Shown here one piece after another: positions 31,931 to 33,296 of a stretch of DNA of 33,296 nucleotides (the first letter of the stretch is position 1; each line of letters starts with the position of its first letter). The stretch lies in the NCBI GenBank assembly GCA_016217725.1, contig JACRHB010000079.1, positions 1 through 33,296 on the forward strand, read 5' to 3'. Made by a program: the position numbers and the translations under genes. The stretch is from Nitrospirota bacterium (lineage in GTDB: Bacteria; Nitrospirota; Thermodesulfovibrionia; UBA6902). Below the pieces are notes generated by a model. The model was not told where the DNA came from, ran no database searches, and saw only the letters and a program-made list of their open reading frames with translations.

Positions 31931-33154
31931 ATGAAAATAGCCCTGATACAACCCAAAAGCTTCCACGCCTGGGAGGCCTTGAATCTGGGATACATCGCGT
32001 CCTTCGCAAGAAAGAACGGCTTTGAAGACATCAGGTTCTTCAGCGGTTTCTTTGACTCCGATGAAGAAATAGTCGCAGGCTGCCGGGACGCGGACGTCGT
32101 GGGCTTTTCCTGCACCTCCCCTCAAATGAAGCACGCCGAATATTTAGCCTCCAGGATAAAACGCTCAAACAACCATATCGTATTCGGCGGAGTGCATCCC
32201 TCCTGCGAGCCGGAGCGAACCCTTGAAAATAATGATATAGACGCCGTTGTCGCGGGCGAAGGCGAGCAGGCCTTCCTTGAGATATTAAAAGGCGGCAGGG
32301 ACCGGATAATAAAAAGGCCGTACGTTGAAGACCTCGACTCGCTGCCGTTTCCGGACCGGAGACTGATTAAGCAGGAGAGGAACATACAAACCGCTTACAG
32401 GGACAACGGCATCCGTATAGCAAGCCTTTTTTCGAGCAGGGGCTGCCCTTTTTCATGCGTCTTCTGCGCCAGCCATTCAGTCTGGTCGAGAAAGGTAAGG
32501 TTCAGGTCGGCAGACAATATACTCGAGGAATTCAAACAGGTCGTGGACGAGTTGAAGGTCGATTTCATAAAGTTCAGCGACGACACTTTTACGATAAAAA
32601 GGTCGCTTGTCGAAGAATTCTGCGTCAAAAAGATCGACCGGCGCATAAAAACGCCCTGGGCCTGCAACGTAAGGGTGGATATGGTCGATGAGCAGATGCT
32701 GAAGCTCATGAAGGAAGCCGGGTGCAGGGAGATATGGGCCGGCGTTGAAAGCGGCTCGCCGAGGATCCTGAAAGAGATGAACAAGAAGATAACGGTTGAG
32801 CAGGTGAGGCGCGTATTCGCGGCGTCCAGGGAGCTCGGGCTGATACGCAGGGCGTACATGCTTCTCGGCATGCCGGAAGAGACGCTTGAAGACATTAAAT
32901 TGTCCGAGGCGCTTGTGGACGAGATCAAACCCGACGTGGTGGGCTTTACGATACTCGCTCCTTACCCCGGCACAAGATATTACGAGCGCGGGCTTCACGG
33001 CGGCGTAGACTGGTCCGTGGTCGACGAATATGAAAACAGGATTACAAAGACCCGCGCCCTGAGCAATGAAGACCTGCATACGGAGCAAGCCCGGCTTGTA
33101 GAAAAATATCGGGCCGGCGTCGCATACAGGCATAAACCTAAAAACGGCAATTAG
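31931..33154 (+). CDS. Radical-SAM protein with B12-binding-like domain (second copy)
   Basis: This 407-aa paralogue of the gene at 25868 has the same order of parts. The N-terminal domain has IALIQP, NLGYIASFARKNG, GGVHPSCEPE and VAGEGEQ. The cluster ligands are C172-PFS-C176-VF-C179. GVESGSPRILKEMNKKITVE and MLLGMPEET follow, and APYPGTRYYERG lies near the end. The substrate is unknown; a sugar or lipid-carrier modification is inferred from its position beside the GT2 gene. The last residues (HKPKNGN) and the stop are read from an inverted family-B repeat end, so the native C terminus may have been replaced. Confidence 0.83.
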   Translation: MKIALIQPKSFHAWEALNLGYIASFARKNGFEDIRFFSGFFDSDEEIVAGCRDADVVGFSCTSPQMKHAEYLASRIKRSNNHIVFGGVHPSCEPERTLENNDIDAVVAGEGEQAFLEILKGGRDRIIKRPYVEDLDSLPFPDRRLIKQERNIQTAYRDNGIRIASLFSSRGCPFSCVFCASHSVWSRKVRFRSADNILEEFKQVVDELKVDFIKFSDDTFTIKRSLVEEFCVKKIDRRIKTPWACNVRVDMVDEQMLKLMKEAGCREIWAGVESGSPRILKEMNKKITVEQVRRVFAASRELGLIRRAYMLLGMPEETLEDIKLSEALVDEIKPDVVGFTILAPYPGTRYYERGLHGGVDWSVVDEYENRITKTRALSNEDLHTEQARLVEKYRAGVAYRHKPKNGN

Positions 33155-33162
33155 CCACAGAG
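33133..33162 (-). repeat. Family-B repeat end, inverted partial copy 3
   Basis: aacctaaaaacggcaattag... (33136 onward) is the reverse complement of the family-B right end, atgccgtttttaggtt plus gtggctaa, seen at 25821-25844. Only this end is present. After ccacagag (about 33161) the sequence changes to unrelated bases that lead into the transposase-like gene, so the repeat appears truncated by it. Confidence 0.6.
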
Positions 33163-33174
33163 ATGATATGTTAA

Positions 33175-33254
33175 AGTGTCAAGCTTTCCCTGAGAAGGAT
33201 AACATGTTATCCTTCAAAAGAGATAAACAATTAAAGGAGGGAAAGCATGACACT
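33175..33254 (+). repeat. Nested palindromes over the transposase start
   Basis: agtgtcaagctttccct (33175-33191) is complementary to agggaaagcatgacact (33238-33254) at 16 of 17 positions. The right arm contains part of the ribosome-binding site (aaaggagg, 33233-33240) and the ATG. Between the arms, aaggataacatgttatcctt (33195-33214) is a perfect 20-bp palindrome. In RNA the outer stem would hide the start codon. Confidence 0.75.
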
Positions 33255-33296
33255 AAATTATTTACCAAAAGATTATGACATATTCATAGGACTTGA
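33247..33296 (+). CDS. Start of a transposase-like gene, possibly IS110 family (partial)
   Basis: Only 16 codons are visible, MTLNYLPKDYDIFIGL, before the window ends. DIFIGL followed by a possible Asp resembles the first strand of the DEDD (RuvC-like) nuclease domain that opens IS110-family transposases (FIGIDVxK). A strong ribosome-binding site, aaaggagg, lies 6 nt before the ATG. The nested palindromes over the start and the truncated repeat beside it support a mobile element. The family call rests on very few residues and could be wrong. Confidence 0.45.
   Translation, partial: MTLNYLPKDYDIFIGL

Noticed and set aside
32477-33133. A 218-codon open frame on the minus strand, and similar long minus-strand frames at 20806-21357 and 10798-11316
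   Set aside because: Each is fully antisense to a well-supported gene with clear family motifs. The translations show no recognisable domain, which is typical of codon-biased antisense frames.

Overview
This window is a large cell-surface polysaccharide (O-antigen or exopolysaccharide) locus from a Gram-negative bacterium. Every real gene is on the + strand. The Wzm/Wzt-type ABC exporter, the O-antigen-ligase-like membrane proteins and the heptosyltransferase-like GT9 protein point to a Gram-negative envelope. A -24/-12 (sigma-54) promoter, dense small palindromic repeats, ATA/AGG-rich codon use and the AsnB, radical-SAM and PaaK-like enzymes would suit Nitrospirota or a former deltaproteobacterial lineage. 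That placement is tentative because there is no rRNA or housekeeping marker here.

Layout. Bases 1-452 are a control region: a palindromic repeat, an 8+8 bp dyad, a near-perfect sigma-54 promoter and a hairpin. A regulatory and assembly module follows (453-4663): a Wzz/tyrosine-autokinase fusion, a Wzy/WaaL-like protein with C-terminal TPRs, and a NusG/RfaH-like elongation factor whose start overlaps the preceding stop by 4 bp. A 180-bp gap (4664-4843) carries a perfect hairpin and a sequence resembling the RfaH ops site. Next come three enzymes of the UDP-2-acetamido-2,6-dideoxy-L-hexose pathway (UDP-L-FucNAc or UDP-L-QuiNAc; 4844-7883), a second ligase/polymerase-like membrane protein, and the ABC exporter pair (8031-11637). 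From 11866 to 33154 there are ten glycosyltransferases (eight GT4/GT-B type, one GT9, one GT2). Tailoring enzymes lie among them: an AsnB-type amidotransferase, a NodB deacetylase, a PaaK/CapK-like adenylate-forming enzyme, two FkbM methyltransferases and two radical-SAM/B12-type proteins. The window ends in the first codons of what looks like an IS110-type transposase.

How it may work together. A sigma-54 activator could switch on the first three genes. The NusG-like protein could then load at the 4.7-kb leader and carry RNA polymerase through the long downstream operon. The sugar is assembled in the cytoplasm, decorated, exported by Wzm/Wzt and ligated or polymerised by the two Wzy/WaaL-like proteins. 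No Wzx flippase, initiating phosphoglycosyltransferase or outer-membrane (Wza-type) exporter is visible, so these must lie elsewhere if they exist.

Repeats sit at most of the larger gaps. Three copies of one hairpin element (near 11.7, 18.6 and 22.3 kb) are each enclosed by a second, different inverted repeat, giving a two-tier palindrome. A second family (start of window, 25.7 kb, 33.1 kb) shares a 'tgccgtttttagg' end. Several genes appear to take their stop codon, C-terminal residues or ribosome-binding site from these repeats.
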